Shown here piece after piece: positions 18,380 through 26,551 of a stretch of 64,000 nucleotides of DNA. Every line of letters starts with the position of its first letter. Position 1 is the stretch's first letter. The DNA lies in contig CAMYKW010000019.1 in NCBI GenBank assembly GCA_947259175.1, positions 1-64,000 of the forward strand, written 5' to 3'. A model generated the notes under the pieces. That model was not told the origin of the DNA and made no database searches. It worked only from the letters and a program-made list of their open reading frames with translations. The position numbers and the translations under genes were made by a program. This DNA comes from an uncultured Gammaproteobacteria bacterium. Its GTDB lineage: Bacteria > Pseudomonadota > Gammaproteobacteria > Arenicellales > JAANXG01.

Positions 18380-19858
18380 TTATGTCGCAGGATCCAGGCA
18401 GGGATTGTAGTCAATCGGCCCACTGATAGCGCTCGCATGTTCCGAAAGCAACGGGTCCAAGCGCTCATTCAATGTTTTCTGGCTGTGTTCGATGGCGTGG
18501 ATGAGCGTCGTCGGGGTGCGCCTGTTTACTTCCAGCGCAATCGTCAACTGGTGTAGCTGATCCCGTAAGTTACGCACCCGGTAGGCGTTCAACTTGGCGG
18601 TCACTTTGCTGTCGGCGGCGGTCAAAGAGTCGATGACTCGCGTGATCTCGTGCACGAATGTTCGAGTGGCCTCTATGTCCATATTCTGAAACTCGAGCAC
18701 CGCGGGTGCTATAGGGTTCCAAGTGAATTTGTCCGCGACCGGCGCGTTCAATACTTCCTGGGATGATACGAGTTGATCCTCGAGCGACAACAGGTCGGTT
18801 GGAGTGGGGCCTTGATCCAGTTGTTCCTGCAGTTGATTGAGCAGATTGCGCGCCTGAATTCTTTCATTGATGCGATGCACACCCCGCAGCGGACCGGCAT
18901 CGTCGATGTGTCTGAGTTGAAGCTTCTGATTCTCCAATAGTTGTTGGGTCTTGCGGCGCTCGGATTTTTTCGACGACAGGAAATCGTGTGCTTGCGGCAA
19001 CGCGCTTTTCAGTGCGGCTGCGGTCAATCGGTTTTTCAGCCGCGCCTGTTCATACCATTGGACCACGCCGGAGGCCTTAAAACGACTCTGGAATCGGCGA
19101 AGTTCACGCAACGCTTGCTTGAGGTCATTATTCGTGAAGTCGGGGTCATTCCCGAGTGTGGACAGCAGAGCCTTGCGCACCGCCGGATTCACGGAGCAAT
19201 GTGCGAGTGTTACCTCGATATTCTTGCGTGATTCATCGAGGCGCCGGTTCACCGGTATTGCCGGACTCTTGGGTCCAGGCCCGGTGATGGGAATGTTTTG
19301 AATTTTTTTCGCGGCATCGGGCTGGGAGTCCAGTTGTATGATGTGGGTGACCGCGATGCGACCGGAGTATATCAATCCCACACACAACAGCAGACTGAAA
19401 AGCAAATTGTTGCCGACGAATTTGTGTAACTGGTAGCGATGGCTGGCGACGCTCCCGTATGCGGCCTCGAGTTTGTGCCCAATAATCCGATTTTCCTCGA
19501 AGTCCTTGTACCATTCGACTTTCTGCACTAGATTTTTGCGAATTCCGCTTTTCTTATAGGCCTCAATCAACCACGCCTCGGGTTTACGCAGCGCGTCCAG
19601 CAGGGGGGCGAAGGACAAAAGGTCTTTTTTCTCGGGCTGGCCTTCCGCCTTGGGGTCGAACGACTCGGTCAGTTCTCCCTTTTCCATGACTTCGATGACT
19701 ACCGCGGCCGGCGTGTAACCATCGTCCGATGACAACACCACGTCTTCCGTGGTTTCACCGGTCTCCGAGGCCTCGTTATTCCCTCTCACCGGCCTGCTTT
19801 TCCGGTGTTTGTCGGTCCTCTGTTTACGTTTTCCGTCGCGTTGGGCCATGCCCGTCAT
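18380..19858 (-). CDS. unrecognised single-span membrane protein with helical C-terminal domain
   Basis: A 492-residue protein I do not recognise. Residues 1-50 are basic then acidic and probably disordered. A short soluble segment with LLDALRKPEAWLIEAYKKSG precedes one membrane segment at about 151-172 (LLFSLLLCVGLIYSG). After a Pro-rich linker (NIPITGPGPKSPAIPVN) comes a long, charged, mostly helical region with coiled-coil character (for example QARNLLNQLQEQLDQ) to the end. The positive-inside rule puts the N-terminus in the cytoplasm and the helical domain outside. Start could be Met1 (19858) or Met4 (19849). It stands alone between ilvA (convergent) and a 500-base gap. Confidence 0.7.
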   Translation of the reverse strand: MTGMAQRDGKRKQRTDKHRKSRPVRGNNEASETGETTEDVVLSSDDGYTPAAVVIEVMEKGELTESFDPKAEGQPEKKDLLSFAPLLDALRKPEAWLIEAYKKSGIRKNLVQKVEWYKDFEENRIIGHKLEAAYGSVASHRYQLHKFVGNNLLFSLLLCVGLIYSGRIAVTHIIQLDSQPDAAKKIQNIPITGPGPKSPAIPVNRRLDESRKNIEVTLAHCSVNPAVRKALLSTLGNDPDFTNNDLKQALRELRRFQSRFKASGVVQWYEQARLKNRLTAAALKSALPQAHDFLSSKKSERRKTQQLLENQKLQLRHIDDAGPLRGVHRINERIQARNLLNQLQEQLDQGPTPTDLLSLEDQLVSSQEVLNAPVADKFTWNPIAPAVLEFQNMDIEATRTFVHEITRVIDSLTAADSKVTAKLNAYRVRNLRDQLHQLTIALEVNRRTPTTLIHAIEHSQKTLNERLDPLLSEHASAISGPIDYNPCLDPAT

Positions 19859-20357
19859 CCCGAGTTAGACGAAAAAAACCCGCGCGCCGCCCCAAAGACG
19901 GCCACACGGGCTAGGGAGAAATATACCCGGCTCAGGGGGAGCAAGGTACTTCACGAAAATTTGAACTCACGCTGTCAGTGCTGATTTCGCATAAGCGTAG
20001 TTGACGACTTCGGCTTTTCAAGAATTCGGCGACGAACGGATGTGTACCGGTGTATGGGCTGCCCGGCGCTCGTTTTCGCCAGAATAATCAGAGGCATCGA
20101 CGTCAGTAAGATTGCGGAGTTGGACTCTGCGGGTCGCCACGCGAATGGGGTTGCGGGCAGCGGCGGGACCCTTGGGGCAGGCTGGACCGAAGGACCGTCG
20201 GCCGCTTGGAATGCGGCCGACAAAAATCCTCCACTAGCGCCTTTTTGAATTACCATGTGAAGCTGGCGACCCCGGCGCGGGGCCGCGCGCTGGACGGCGA
20301 AATGCCGCTATGAGTTTTCTTGAGCAACTGTGTTTTCTTGAGCAACTGTGAGGCGTC
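19859..20357. other. intergenic region without a recognisable gene
   Basis: About 500 bases. Near 19878-19901 lies a short sequence repeated at 48745-48771. At 20197-20221 a perfect inverted repeat pairs GTCGGCCGC with GCGGCCGAC over a seven-base loop; it lacks a T run on the proper side. Just before the next gene the run TTTTCTTGAGCAACTGTG is nearly duplicated (20314-20332 and 20332-20350), a small tandem duplication. Open frames here have low-complexity translations and no family resemblance. Confidence 0.5.
19878..19901. repeat. short dispersed repeat, copy 1
   Basis: ACCCGCGCGCCGCC followed by CCAAAGACGG. The same two blocks recur at 48745-48771 with three extra bases between them. Both copies sit next to a gene end or start in non-coding DNA. 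Confidence 0.4.
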
Positions 20358-21110
20358 ATGCTGCTGGTTGAAGAATCAAACATCGAGTGGCTCGCAGCCA
20401 ACCCGCGGCCGCCGCTGAAATCGGCGGAGATTCATTTGTGGTGGGCGTGTCTGCAGGTCGACGCGAGAAAGCGGCGCGAACTCGAATCGACACTGTCGGC
20501 GCGGGAGCGTGATCGGGCGGCGCGTTTGCGCATCGACCGCCAGCGCGAACGATATATCGCCGGCCGGGGCATAGCGCGCGAACTGCTGAGCCATTATATC
20601 GGCGGCTCCCCAGCCACGATCCGCTTTGCCATTGGGCCTTACGGGAAGCCGTCGCTGCCGAATCGGGTTGACGGTAAGCAGATCTGTTTCAATTACACCG
20701 ACTCACAGGGTATGGCGTTGTATGCGTTCGCTCGTGACTGTGAATTGGGGATCGACCTCGAGGGTCTTGCTCGTAAGATACAGTACCAGCGTATTGCGAC
20801 GCGTAAGTTTACCCGGCGGGAAGCTGAAACCTTATTGTCAATTTCGGATCCTCAGGGCAAGCAAGCGTTTCTCGCTTGCTGGACGCGTAAAGAGGCATAC
20901 GGCAAGGCGAAGGGTTTCGGAATCTGCTACCCGCTGGATAGCGTCGAATTGTGCAGCGATCAGCATTCCTCCGCGATGATCATCGCTGACGACGCCCTGG
21001 GCGAACATGGCGGATATTGGACTTTGCAGCAGCTTCATCCTTCCAGCGATTTCGTCGCCGCCATCGTTTATGCCGGCGCAAAACGTGAGTTAAGGTATTT
21101 CAGTTTTTGA
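20358..21110 (+). CDS. 4'-phosphopantetheinyl transferase superfamily protein (Sfp type)
   Basis: A 250-residue enzyme predicted to attach phosphopantetheine from CoA to carrier proteins. The two halves of the Sfp fold are present: FAIGPYGKPSL, the metal-binding CELGIDLE with D133 and E135, and the signature WTRKEAYGKAKGFG with W175, K178 and E179. The usual Asn-x-Ser-His motif reads FNYTDSQG, with Asp where most members have His, a change at a CoA-contacting position. No carrier-protein gene is nearby, so the target is unknown. The 3' end overlaps the ydcF-like gene by 43 bases, tail to tail. Confidence 0.88.
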   Translation: MLLVEESNIEWLAANPRPPLKSAEIHLWWACLQVDARKRRELESTLSARERDRAARLRIDRQRERYIAGRGIARELLSHYIGGSPATIRFAIGPYGKPSLPNRVDGKQICFNYTDSQGMALYAFARDCELGIDLEGLARKIQYQRIATRKFTRREAETLLSISDPQGKQAFLACWTRKEAYGKAKGFGICYPLDSVELCSDQHSSAMIIADDALGEHGGYWTLQQLHPSSDFVAAIVYAGAKRELRYFSF

Positions 21111-21919
21111 CCCGACACGACCTTGGGATCGATCCAGCCGAGCCAACGATACGCCCACAAGCCCAAATGCTCTTTGATAACCAGCGTTGTCAGCAACAGC
21201 GATTGTACGTTGGGCATCCAGGACAGAATCGCCGGACCGGTCTCCGGTGTGCCATATCGCGCGATCATGACGTCGGTTACCGCGGGTATCGCATCGATCC
21301 CCAGCGATCGAAATACAGCCAAGGCTCTGCGCATGTGAAGTGCGGACGTCACCAGTAGTATCTTGTCGATGTTCCGTTCATCGAGTATGTGTTTGCTCTC
21401 GACGGCGTTTTGATAGGTATTTTTGCTCTTGCCCTCGGCGATGATCGCCTGTTCCGGCACTCCCCATTCATGCAGCAACTGCGCGATATAAAATGACTCA
21501 GGCCTGACTCCCGGCCGAGGAAATACATTACCGCCGGCAACGATAATTAAGGGGGCCTTTGCCGCATGATAAAGGCGCGCCGCATGCAGGATACGGTCGG
21601 CGGAAGCTGACAGATCCGGCGCCACCCTGGGTGGCGCCGGCAGTCCCACCACCCCCGCCAACATCACGATGGCGTCTGCGCGGGGGGTGTTCTCGGGCGT
21701 CAGCGGTGGGTGCGCCTGTTCCATGTCGGCGGCCAGATAACCCGCGATCCTGGAGTTTCCTGCCACACCCAAGGTGGCGATCAACAGTATCAGCGCGACC
21801 GTCGCCGCAGCAGGTTTGCGCAACACCAGGCACAACAGCGCGATCAGACCCAGCCCGATCGCGATCGTCAACGGATACAGGAACAGCGGGACGATCTTCG
21901 AAAGGGCGATTACATCCAT
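21068..21919 (-). CDS. YdcF/DUF218 family membrane protein
   Basis: A 283-residue protein with two N-terminal membrane segments (about 8-55) followed by the DUF218 domain: PRADAIVMLAGVVG, RILHAARLYHAAKAPLIIVAGG, then EGKSKNTYQNAVESKHIL and KILLVTSALHMRRALAVFRSLG. This arrangement fits the ElyC/YdcF group, implicated in E. coli in envelope biogenesis (lipid carrier or polysaccharide handling). Precise function is unknown. It is followed on the same strand by the cyclophilin gene's upstream neighbourhood, with 22 bases between them. Confidence 0.9.
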   Translation of the reverse strand: MDVIALSKIVPLFLYPLTIAIGLGLIALLCLVLRKPAAATVALILLIATLGVAGNSRIAGYLAADMEQAHPPLTPENTPRADAIVMLAGVVGLPAPPRVAPDLSASADRILHAARLYHAAKAPLIIVAGGNVFPRPGVRPESFYIAQLLHEWGVPEQAIIAEGKSKNTYQNAVESKHILDERNIDKILLVTSALHMRRALAVFRSLGIDAIPAVTDVMIARYGTPETGPAILSWMPNVQSLLLTTLVIKEHLGLWAYRWLGWIDPKVVSGQKLKYLNSRFAPA

Positions 21920-21941
21920 CGAAACTGCAGGAAGTACGGCA

Positions 21942-22529
21942 TCAGTCGGGTAGAATCTCCGCCTTGGTGATGATCACGTCCTGTTTCGGGACGTCGTCAT
22001 GAATACCGACGCTGGCGGTTTCGACACCGGCGATTTTGTCCACCACGTCCATGCCCTGTACCACTTTGGCAAACACCGCATAACCCCAACCCCTGGGATT
22101 TTTGCCGGTGTGATTCAAGAAGGCGTTGTCCTTGAGATTGATAAAAAACTGGGAACTTGCGCTGTCTGGATCGTTGGTGCGCGCCATGGATAGCGTACCG
22201 CGATCGTTTTTCAGCCCGTTGTCCGCTTCGTTCTTAATCGGGTCCCGCGTCGCCCGTTCCTTCATGCCGGGCTCGAAACCACCACCTTGAATCACGAATC
22301 CGGGAATTACGCGATGCATAATCAATCCATCATAGAAACCTTCCCTGACGTACGTAACGAAGTTCTTAGCGGTAACGGGCGCTTGTTCATCGAAAACCGC
22401 AAGATCGATGGCGCCGTAGTTTGTGGTAAATCTCACCATGGTGTTTTCCTTAGTTACTGGTTGGGCAAATGACGAACTCAACATCAGGGTCGCAAGTGCC
22501 GCAGTACATATTTGGCCTGGCCAGCGCAT
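21942..22529 (-). CDS. peptidyl-prolyl cis-trans isomerase, cyclophilin type, exported
   Basis: A 195-residue protein with a probable signal peptide (MRWPGQICTAALATLMLSSSFA) and a complete bacterial cyclophilin domain: TTNYGAIDLAVFDEQAPVTAKNF, then YDGLIMHRVIPGFVIQGG with the catalytic Arg, SMARTNDPDSASSQFFINL and WGYAVFAKVVQGMDVVDKI (each quoted in part). It should catalyse proline isomerisation in the periplasm. A second start at MVRFTTNYG would give a cytoplasmic form. It follows the EVE gene by 15 bases on the same strand. Confidence 0.95.
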   Translation of the reverse strand: MRWPGQICTAALATLMLSSSFAQPVTKENTMVRFTTNYGAIDLAVFDEQAPVTAKNFVTYVREGFYDGLIMHRVIPGFVIQGGGFEPGMKERATRDPIKNEADNGLKNDRGTLSMARTNDPDSASSQFFINLKDNAFLNHTGKNPRGWGYAVFAKVVQGMDVVDKIAGVETASVGIHDDVPKQDVIITKAEILPD

Positions 22530-22544
22530 AACATATGCTCCTTT

Positions 22545-23009
22545 TCAACTGTTTTCGAGCTTGAGTATGTAGTCCCATTGCGGTTTTGTGACTGGCATTA
22601 TCGACAGCCGGCTACCGCGTTGTAATAACGGCATGTCTTTGAGTTTTTCGTGCTCCTTGAGTTGTTGCAAAGAAATCGTCTCGTCGAACCTCCGCACCAG
22701 TTCAACGTCAACCATGAACCAGCGAGGCTGTTCGGGATCACTCTTCGGGTCATGGTATTTGTGCTTGGAGTCGAAGGCGGTGAAGTCGGGGTAGGCTTCA
22801 CGTGCGATCTTCATAATCCCTGCTATTCCGGGTTGCTGGCAGTTGGAGTGGTAAAAAAACGCCAGATCTCCCTTTCGCATGTCGTCACGTATGAAGTTAC
22901 GTGCTTGGTAGTTGCGTATACCGTCCCAATGGTCCGTTTTCCCCTGTTGTCGGGCAAGATCGTCGATACTGTACACATTCGGCTCGCTTTTCATCAACCA
23001 ATACCGCAT
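22545..23009 (-). CDS. EVE domain-containing protein
   Basis: A 154-residue single-domain PUA-like protein: MRYWLMKSEPNVYSIDDL, WDGIRNYQARNFIRDDMRKG, LAFFYHSNCQQPGIAGIMKI, PRWFMVDVEL and the C-terminal MPVTKPQWDYILKL. These match the EVE family (bacterial homologues of THYN1), thought to bind modified bases in RNA or DNA. EVE proteins can be linked to defence or RNA modification, but here the neighbours are housekeeping genes. Confidence 0.95.
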   Translation of the reverse strand: MRYWLMKSEPNVYSIDDLARQQGKTDHWDGIRNYQARNFIRDDMRKGDLAFFYHSNCQQPGIAGIMKIAREAYPDFTAFDSKHKYHDPKSDPEQPRWFMVDVELVRRFDETISLQQLKEHEKLKDMPLLQRGSRLSIMPVTKPQWDYILKLENS

Positions 23010-23060
23010 GTAAGTCTCTCTGTGTGCTGACGCGTGTGATGACTGCGAAGATAAAAGGTT

Positions 23061-23702
23061 TCACACGGCGAGGAAAGCTTTTTCCGTAACCACACCGCCT
23101 AATCGCACATCCCATGAATCCTGCGGCACGCGATCGATTTGCTGAAAAGAATGAGCGGCGCCGATAACGCTCGGTGAGTGCCAGTATTTTCTGCTGTTCA
23201 AAAACGCGAACGTGCGGTCGTAAAAACCGGCTCCCATACCGAGCCGGCCGCCTTGCGCGTCGAACGCGACCAAAGGCACGATAATCAATTGGAGGTTATG
23301 TGCCTGCAGGAGGTCGCTCCTGCGCACCGCCGGTTCCGGAATACCGAAGCGGTTGAGGCGCGTGGGTTGACAATGCAGGTACCGCGCAAAACGCAAGGGT
23401 AGACTCGGGTGATTGATCACCGGCAGGAAGCACTGTTTCCCCATACGCCAGGCGAGCTTGATAGCGACACGGGGGTCTATTTCGCCGTCATTTGGATAAT
23501 AAAAAGCGACACGGCGGGCATTCAGAAACGAGGATGATCGGGATAATTGCGTCCGCAGGCCATCGGCTGCCGAGCTTTGTTCTTGCGGTGATAGTTGACG
23601 CCGCCTGTTACGCATCCGGGCACGTAAGCGGCGTTTGTCTGCATCCAATGTTATGCGCTCGATAGGGGCAAAACCGGCATGAGAAGATAGAAGTGGCGTC
23701 AC
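23061..23702 (-). CDS. 5-formyltetrahydrofolate cyclo-ligase
   Basis: A 213-residue enzyme that converts 5-formyl-THF to methenyl-THF with ATP (E. coli YgfA/FAU). Recognised by the basic N-terminal helix DKRRLRARMRNRRRQLS, VAFYYPNDGEIDPR, the family signature GGRLGMGAGFYDRTFAF and VIGAAHSFQQI. The frame opens with GTG at 23702, but that codon lies inside the 3' closing stem of the 6S RNA, and the first 18 residues are not family-like. A TTG at 23648 (followed by DADKRRLRAR) fits the usual protein start better. This enzyme would recycle a folate that inhibits glycine-cleavage-linked metabolism. Confidence 0.93.
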   Translation of the reverse strand: MTPLLSSHAGFAPIERITLDADKRRLRARMRNRRRQLSPQEQSSAADGLRTQLSRSSSFLNARRVAFYYPNDGEIDPRVAIKLAWRMGKQCFLPVINHPSLPLRFARYLHCQPTRLNRFGIPEPAVRRSDLLQAHNLQLIIVPLVAFDAQGGRLGMGAGFYDRTFAFLNSRKYWHSPSVIGAAHSFQQIDRVPQDSWDVRLGGVVTEKAFLAV

Positions 23703-23879
23703 CCACCTGTGCCGTGTCGCTCTTAATTCCTTGAACCAAAAAAGTCCAAGTGGGGGCCTCGGAGACGTATCAGGCTTTCCGTTTACAGGACATGCACAAC
23801 AACGTTCTCTATGTGGCTCCCGAAATATGATTTAGGTTCTAAGGGTGTTCAGAACGGCTCGAACACCGTAGGCGACGCC
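23695..23879 (-). ncRNA. ssrS: 6S RNA
   Basis: The gap between zapA and the cyclo-ligase gene is the conserved site of 6S RNA. A 185-base segment fits: its 5' end GGCGTCGCCTAC pairs without interruption with its 3' end GTGGGTGACGCC (12 pairs, two wobbles). The interior contains the 6S-like words CATGTCC, GGAAAGCCTGA and the terminal hairpin CTTGGAC/GTTCAAG close to the 3' side, comparable to the CTTGAACC hairpin of known 6S RNAs. Length matches E. coli 6S (184). It should bind the housekeeping RNA polymerase holoenzyme. End positions are inferred from the stem. Confidence 0.85.
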
Positions 23880-23928
23880 AAAACTTCTATTCCTTCCATT
23901 GCGCCCTTCCTGGAGTATAGTCCTTAAA

Positions 23929-24234
23929 TTATAGATTAAGCTGCTCCTGCATTGCCGAGTCCAGTTTATCGTGTAGCGCTCTCATGCGGTCACTCAAATC
24001 CTCTTTCTTCCGGGCTTCATCGTGAATGGATAACAACTCATTCACGACGTTTAGGGCGGCGATAACCGCACAGCGTTCCAGGCTCACGACCTTGCCGCTT
24101 TTCTGAATTTCGCGCATCCTGCTGTCCAGGTGCGCGGCGGCCCGAGTCAGCGCGGCACGCTCATTTTCGGGACACGCCACGGTGAATTCTCGCCCCATGA
24201 TATTCACATTCACGCCCTGTGAGGCCGGTTTCAT
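23929..24234 (-). CDS. zapA: cell division protein ZapA
   Basis: A 101-residue FtsZ-associated protein: VNVNIMGREFTVACPENERAAL at the N-terminus, AAAHLDSRMREIQKSGKVVSLERCAV, ALNVVNELL, and a C-terminal coiled coil. ZapA bundles FtsZ protofilaments at midcell. The start overlaps the stop of the upstream small coiled-coil gene as ATGA, so they are translationally coupled. The 6S RNA lies directly downstream. Confidence 0.95.
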   Translation of the reverse strand: MKPASQGVNVNIMGREFTVACPENERAALTRAAAHLDSRMREIQKSGKVVSLERCAVIAALNVVNELLSIHDEARKKEDLSDRMRALHDKLDSAMQEQLNL

Positions 24235-24452
24235 TTGACGTTTTCCAGGGTGCGAAGACGGTCAACAATTGTTTCCAGCCGATTGCGCGCAATTTTGTTC
24301 TTCTCCGAAAGTTTAGTTTTTTCTTCGAGCAAAGAGTCGCGGCTGGAGCGAAGCGACAGATTCTCATCACGCAAGCGGCGGCATGTACTGATCAGCTCAT
24401 CCACCCGTTGTTCCAAACGAGTCAAGTCTTGTTCTTGTTCGTTGAGATTCAT
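24231..24452 (-). CDS. small coiled-coil protein, TIGR02449 type (ZapB-like)
   Basis: A 73-residue protein from MNLNEQEQDLTRLEQRVDEL, almost entirely a leucine-heptad coiled coil (LRDENLSLRSSRDSLLEEKT). It matches the short family encoded just before zapA in many gammaproteobacteria, which resembles ZapB in size and pattern. A longer start, TTG at 24491, has a purine-rich stretch upstream and cannot be excluded. Probable divisome accessory; the role is inferred from coupling with zapA. Confidence 0.85.
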   Translation of the reverse strand: MNLNEQEQDLTRLEQRVDELISTCRRLRDENLSLRSSRDSLLEEKTKLSEKNKIARNRLETIVDRLRTLENVK

Positions 24453-24647
24453 GACGGTCTGAACTATAGGCCTCTGGTCAATGTCGGTCAACGCCTTTTA
24501 AGTGTTGAAGCTTTCCCGCAAATATGGGAACCTTTTATGTCACCCTGAGGTTGCCTGGTTCATTGTATAATTCTGTCAATTAATCGGAGTGACCGAAGCC
24601 TGCGTCTGCTTTCCCATGTCTCGATTTGTTCACCATTAAAGCGTAGC

Positions 24648-25211
24648 ATGAATCCCGTTTTTTCCAATTCCGATTACGACCGGTTGCGCGCCGCCCTATC
24701 GGTTGCGAATACCGACCAGAACGCATCCGAAGTACACGGTATCATTTGCGGCGCTATCTGTAATCAGCTTAACTGCGGAAGGCGTCTGGATGTAAACAGT
24801 CTGGTGAGCACCGTAGCCGGAGTCGATGCCGAATCGAAACATGCGCTTGAGGCGTCCATCGATTCATTGTATGAAAGCAGTCAGCAGAGCCTGGAAGATC
24901 GTGATTCCTCGTTTTCATTAATGTTGCCGAGCGATGAGCGTGATTTGGCGGAGCGTACCGAGTCCGTGGCGCTGTGGTGCCGGGGCTTTGTTTTTGGATT
25001 TTTGTACAACCAAAGCGACAACATGGATAGATTACCCGGGCATGCGGCGGAGATCACGCGGGATTTCATTGCCATCTCTCAGGCGGAGCCGGGCGAAGAT
25101 ACGCAGCAGGACGAGTGGGCGCTGGCGGACATAGAGGAGTACGTTCGCGTGGGCGTGCAACTGATCTACGAAGAGCTGCAATCCGATGCCGATAGTGCTC
25201 GTGTTCAATAG
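24648..25211 (+). CDS. UPF0149 family protein (YgfB-like)
   Basis: A 187-residue protein recognised by EVHGIICGAICNQLN near residues 29-43, and by the later segment LWCRGFVFGFLYN. It belongs to the UPF0149/YgfB group, without the C-terminal SEC-C metal motif of the longer YecA proteins. It lies immediately before pepP, exactly as ygfB does in E. coli, 11 bases from the pepP start. YgfB homologues have been linked to gene regulation in Pseudomonas; the function here is unknown. Confidence 0.92.
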   Translation: MNPVFSNSDYDRLRAALSVANTDQNASEVHGIICGAICNQLNCGRRLDVNSLVSTVAGVDAESKHALEASIDSLYESSQQSLEDRDSSFSLMLPSDERDLAERTESVALWCRGFVFGFLYNQSDNMDRLPGHAAEITRDFIAISQAEPGEDTQQDEWALADIEEYVRVGVQLIYEELQSDADSARVQ

Positions 25212-25222
25212 TTGGTGCTGAC

Positions 25223-26527
25223 ATGATCGATAGGAAAGTATTTGAACGCAGACGACAGGATGTGATGCAACTGATGGGCGATGGGGTGGCCGTTATTGCC
25301 ACTGCGCCGGAAAGGATTCGCAACCGGGACGTCCATTATCGGTATCGACCGGACAGCGATTTCTTCTATCTAACGCATTTCCCCGAGCCGGAGGCGGTAG
25401 CCGTGTTGTGCCCCGGTCGCGAGCAAGGAGAATTCATCTTGTTTTGTCGCGAGCGCGACCCGGAACGCGAGACGTGGGACGGCAGGCGAGCCGGCTTGCA
25501 GGGGGCGGTGGATTTATACGATGCTGACGATGCGTTTCCGTTCGCCGATCTGGGCGAGATCCTGCCTGGGTTGCTGGAGAATCGCAGCAAGGTGTTCTGT
25601 AACGTGGGCAGTTACCCCGATTTCGACATGAAACTGCTCGGTTGGGTTAACGAGGTCAAGGCAAAGAACCGTGCCGGGATCAATGCGCCCAATGAATTGG
25701 TTGACCTGACGCACATTCTTCACGAACTGCGGTTAATCAAGCAGACCGACGAAGTAAAGGTGATGAAGCAAGCCGCTAAGGTATCCACCGCTGCTCATCG
25801 ACGCGCCATGCAGGCTTGCAGGCCGGGAATGATGGAGTACGAGCTGCATGCGGAACTGGAATATGTATTCCGCACAGGAGGGAGTGCATATCCGGCATAT
25901 CCGCCGATAGTGGCCGGAGGCGCCAACGCCTGCGTGTTACATTATATCGACAATAGCGACGAACTCGTGGACGGCAAATTGGTGCTGATCGATGCTGGAG
26001 CCGAGATCGACTGTTACGCATCTGATATCACGCGCACGTTTCCGGTAAACGGAAAGTTCTCTCCCGAGCAGAAAATCATATACGAGATTGTTCTCGCCGC
26101 GCAGGCGGCGGCAATCGAAAAAGCCAAAGCGGGCCGCCACTGGAATGAGCCCCATGACGCGGCGGTGCGGGTTTTGGTTCAGGGTCTTGTTGACGTGGGT
26201 CTGTTACAAGGCGGTGTCGATGGCCTGATTGAGAAAAAATCTTACCGCCGCTTTTATATGCACCGCACGGGGCATTGGCTGGGCATGGATGTTCACGACG
26301 TGGGCGACTATAAAGTTGACGGGGCATGGCGCGAGTTGGAACCCGGGATGACGTTTACCATTGAGCCCGGTTTGTATGTTCCCGGTGAAGATGATATCGA
26401 TCCGAGATGGCGCGAGATAGGCGTTCGTATCGAGGACGATGTGCTCATTCACCGCAACGGCAATTCAGTCCTGACGAAAGATGTGCCGAAAACCGTCGCG
26501 GAAATCGAGGCGTTGATGAGTTCGTAA
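25223..26527 (+). CDS. pepP: Xaa-Pro aminopeptidase (aminopeptidase P)
   Basis: A 434-residue metallopeptidase that removes the N-terminal residue before proline. The N-terminal AMP_N domain (RRQDVMQLMGDGVAVIATAP in part, then SDFFYLTHFPEPEAV) is followed by the pita-bread catalytic domain. Its dimanganese ligands are visible: LIDAGAEIDCYASDITRTFP (two Asp), HRTGHWLGMDVHDVG (His), TIEPGLYVPG and GVRIEDDVLIH (two Glu). It lies in the UPF0149-pepP-ubiH-ubiI run. Confidence 0.97.
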   Translation: MIDRKVFERRRQDVMQLMGDGVAVIATAPERIRNRDVHYRYRPDSDFFYLTHFPEPEAVAVLCPGREQGEFILFCRERDPERETWDGRRAGLQGAVDLYDADDAFPFADLGEILPGLLENRSKVFCNVGSYPDFDMKLLGWVNEVKAKNRAGINAPNELVDLTHILHELRLIKQTDEVKVMKQAAKVSTAAHRRAMQACRPGMMEYELHAELEYVFRTGGSAYPAYPPIVAGGANACVLHYIDNSDELVDGKLVLIDAGAEIDCYASDITRTFPVNGKFSPEQKIIYEIVLAAQAAAIEKAKAGRHWNEPHDAAVRVLVQGLVDVGLLQGGVDGLIEKKSYRRFYMHRTGHWLGMDVHDVGDYKVDGAWRELEPGMTFTIEPGLYVPGEDDIDPRWREIGVRIEDDVLIHRNGNSVLTKDVPKTVAEIEALMSS

Positions 26528-26551
26528 ATGATGGTGCAGGCTTGATTGAAT

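Noticed and set aside
20197-20221. Rho-independent terminator
   Set aside because: The stem is perfect but neither strand has a T run directly after it, and no gene ends just before it in the right direction.
19975-20256. Open frame of 93 codons before the transferase gene
   Set aside because: No ribosome-binding site, low-complexity Pro/Ala-rich translation, and it spans a perfect palindrome; probably non-coding.
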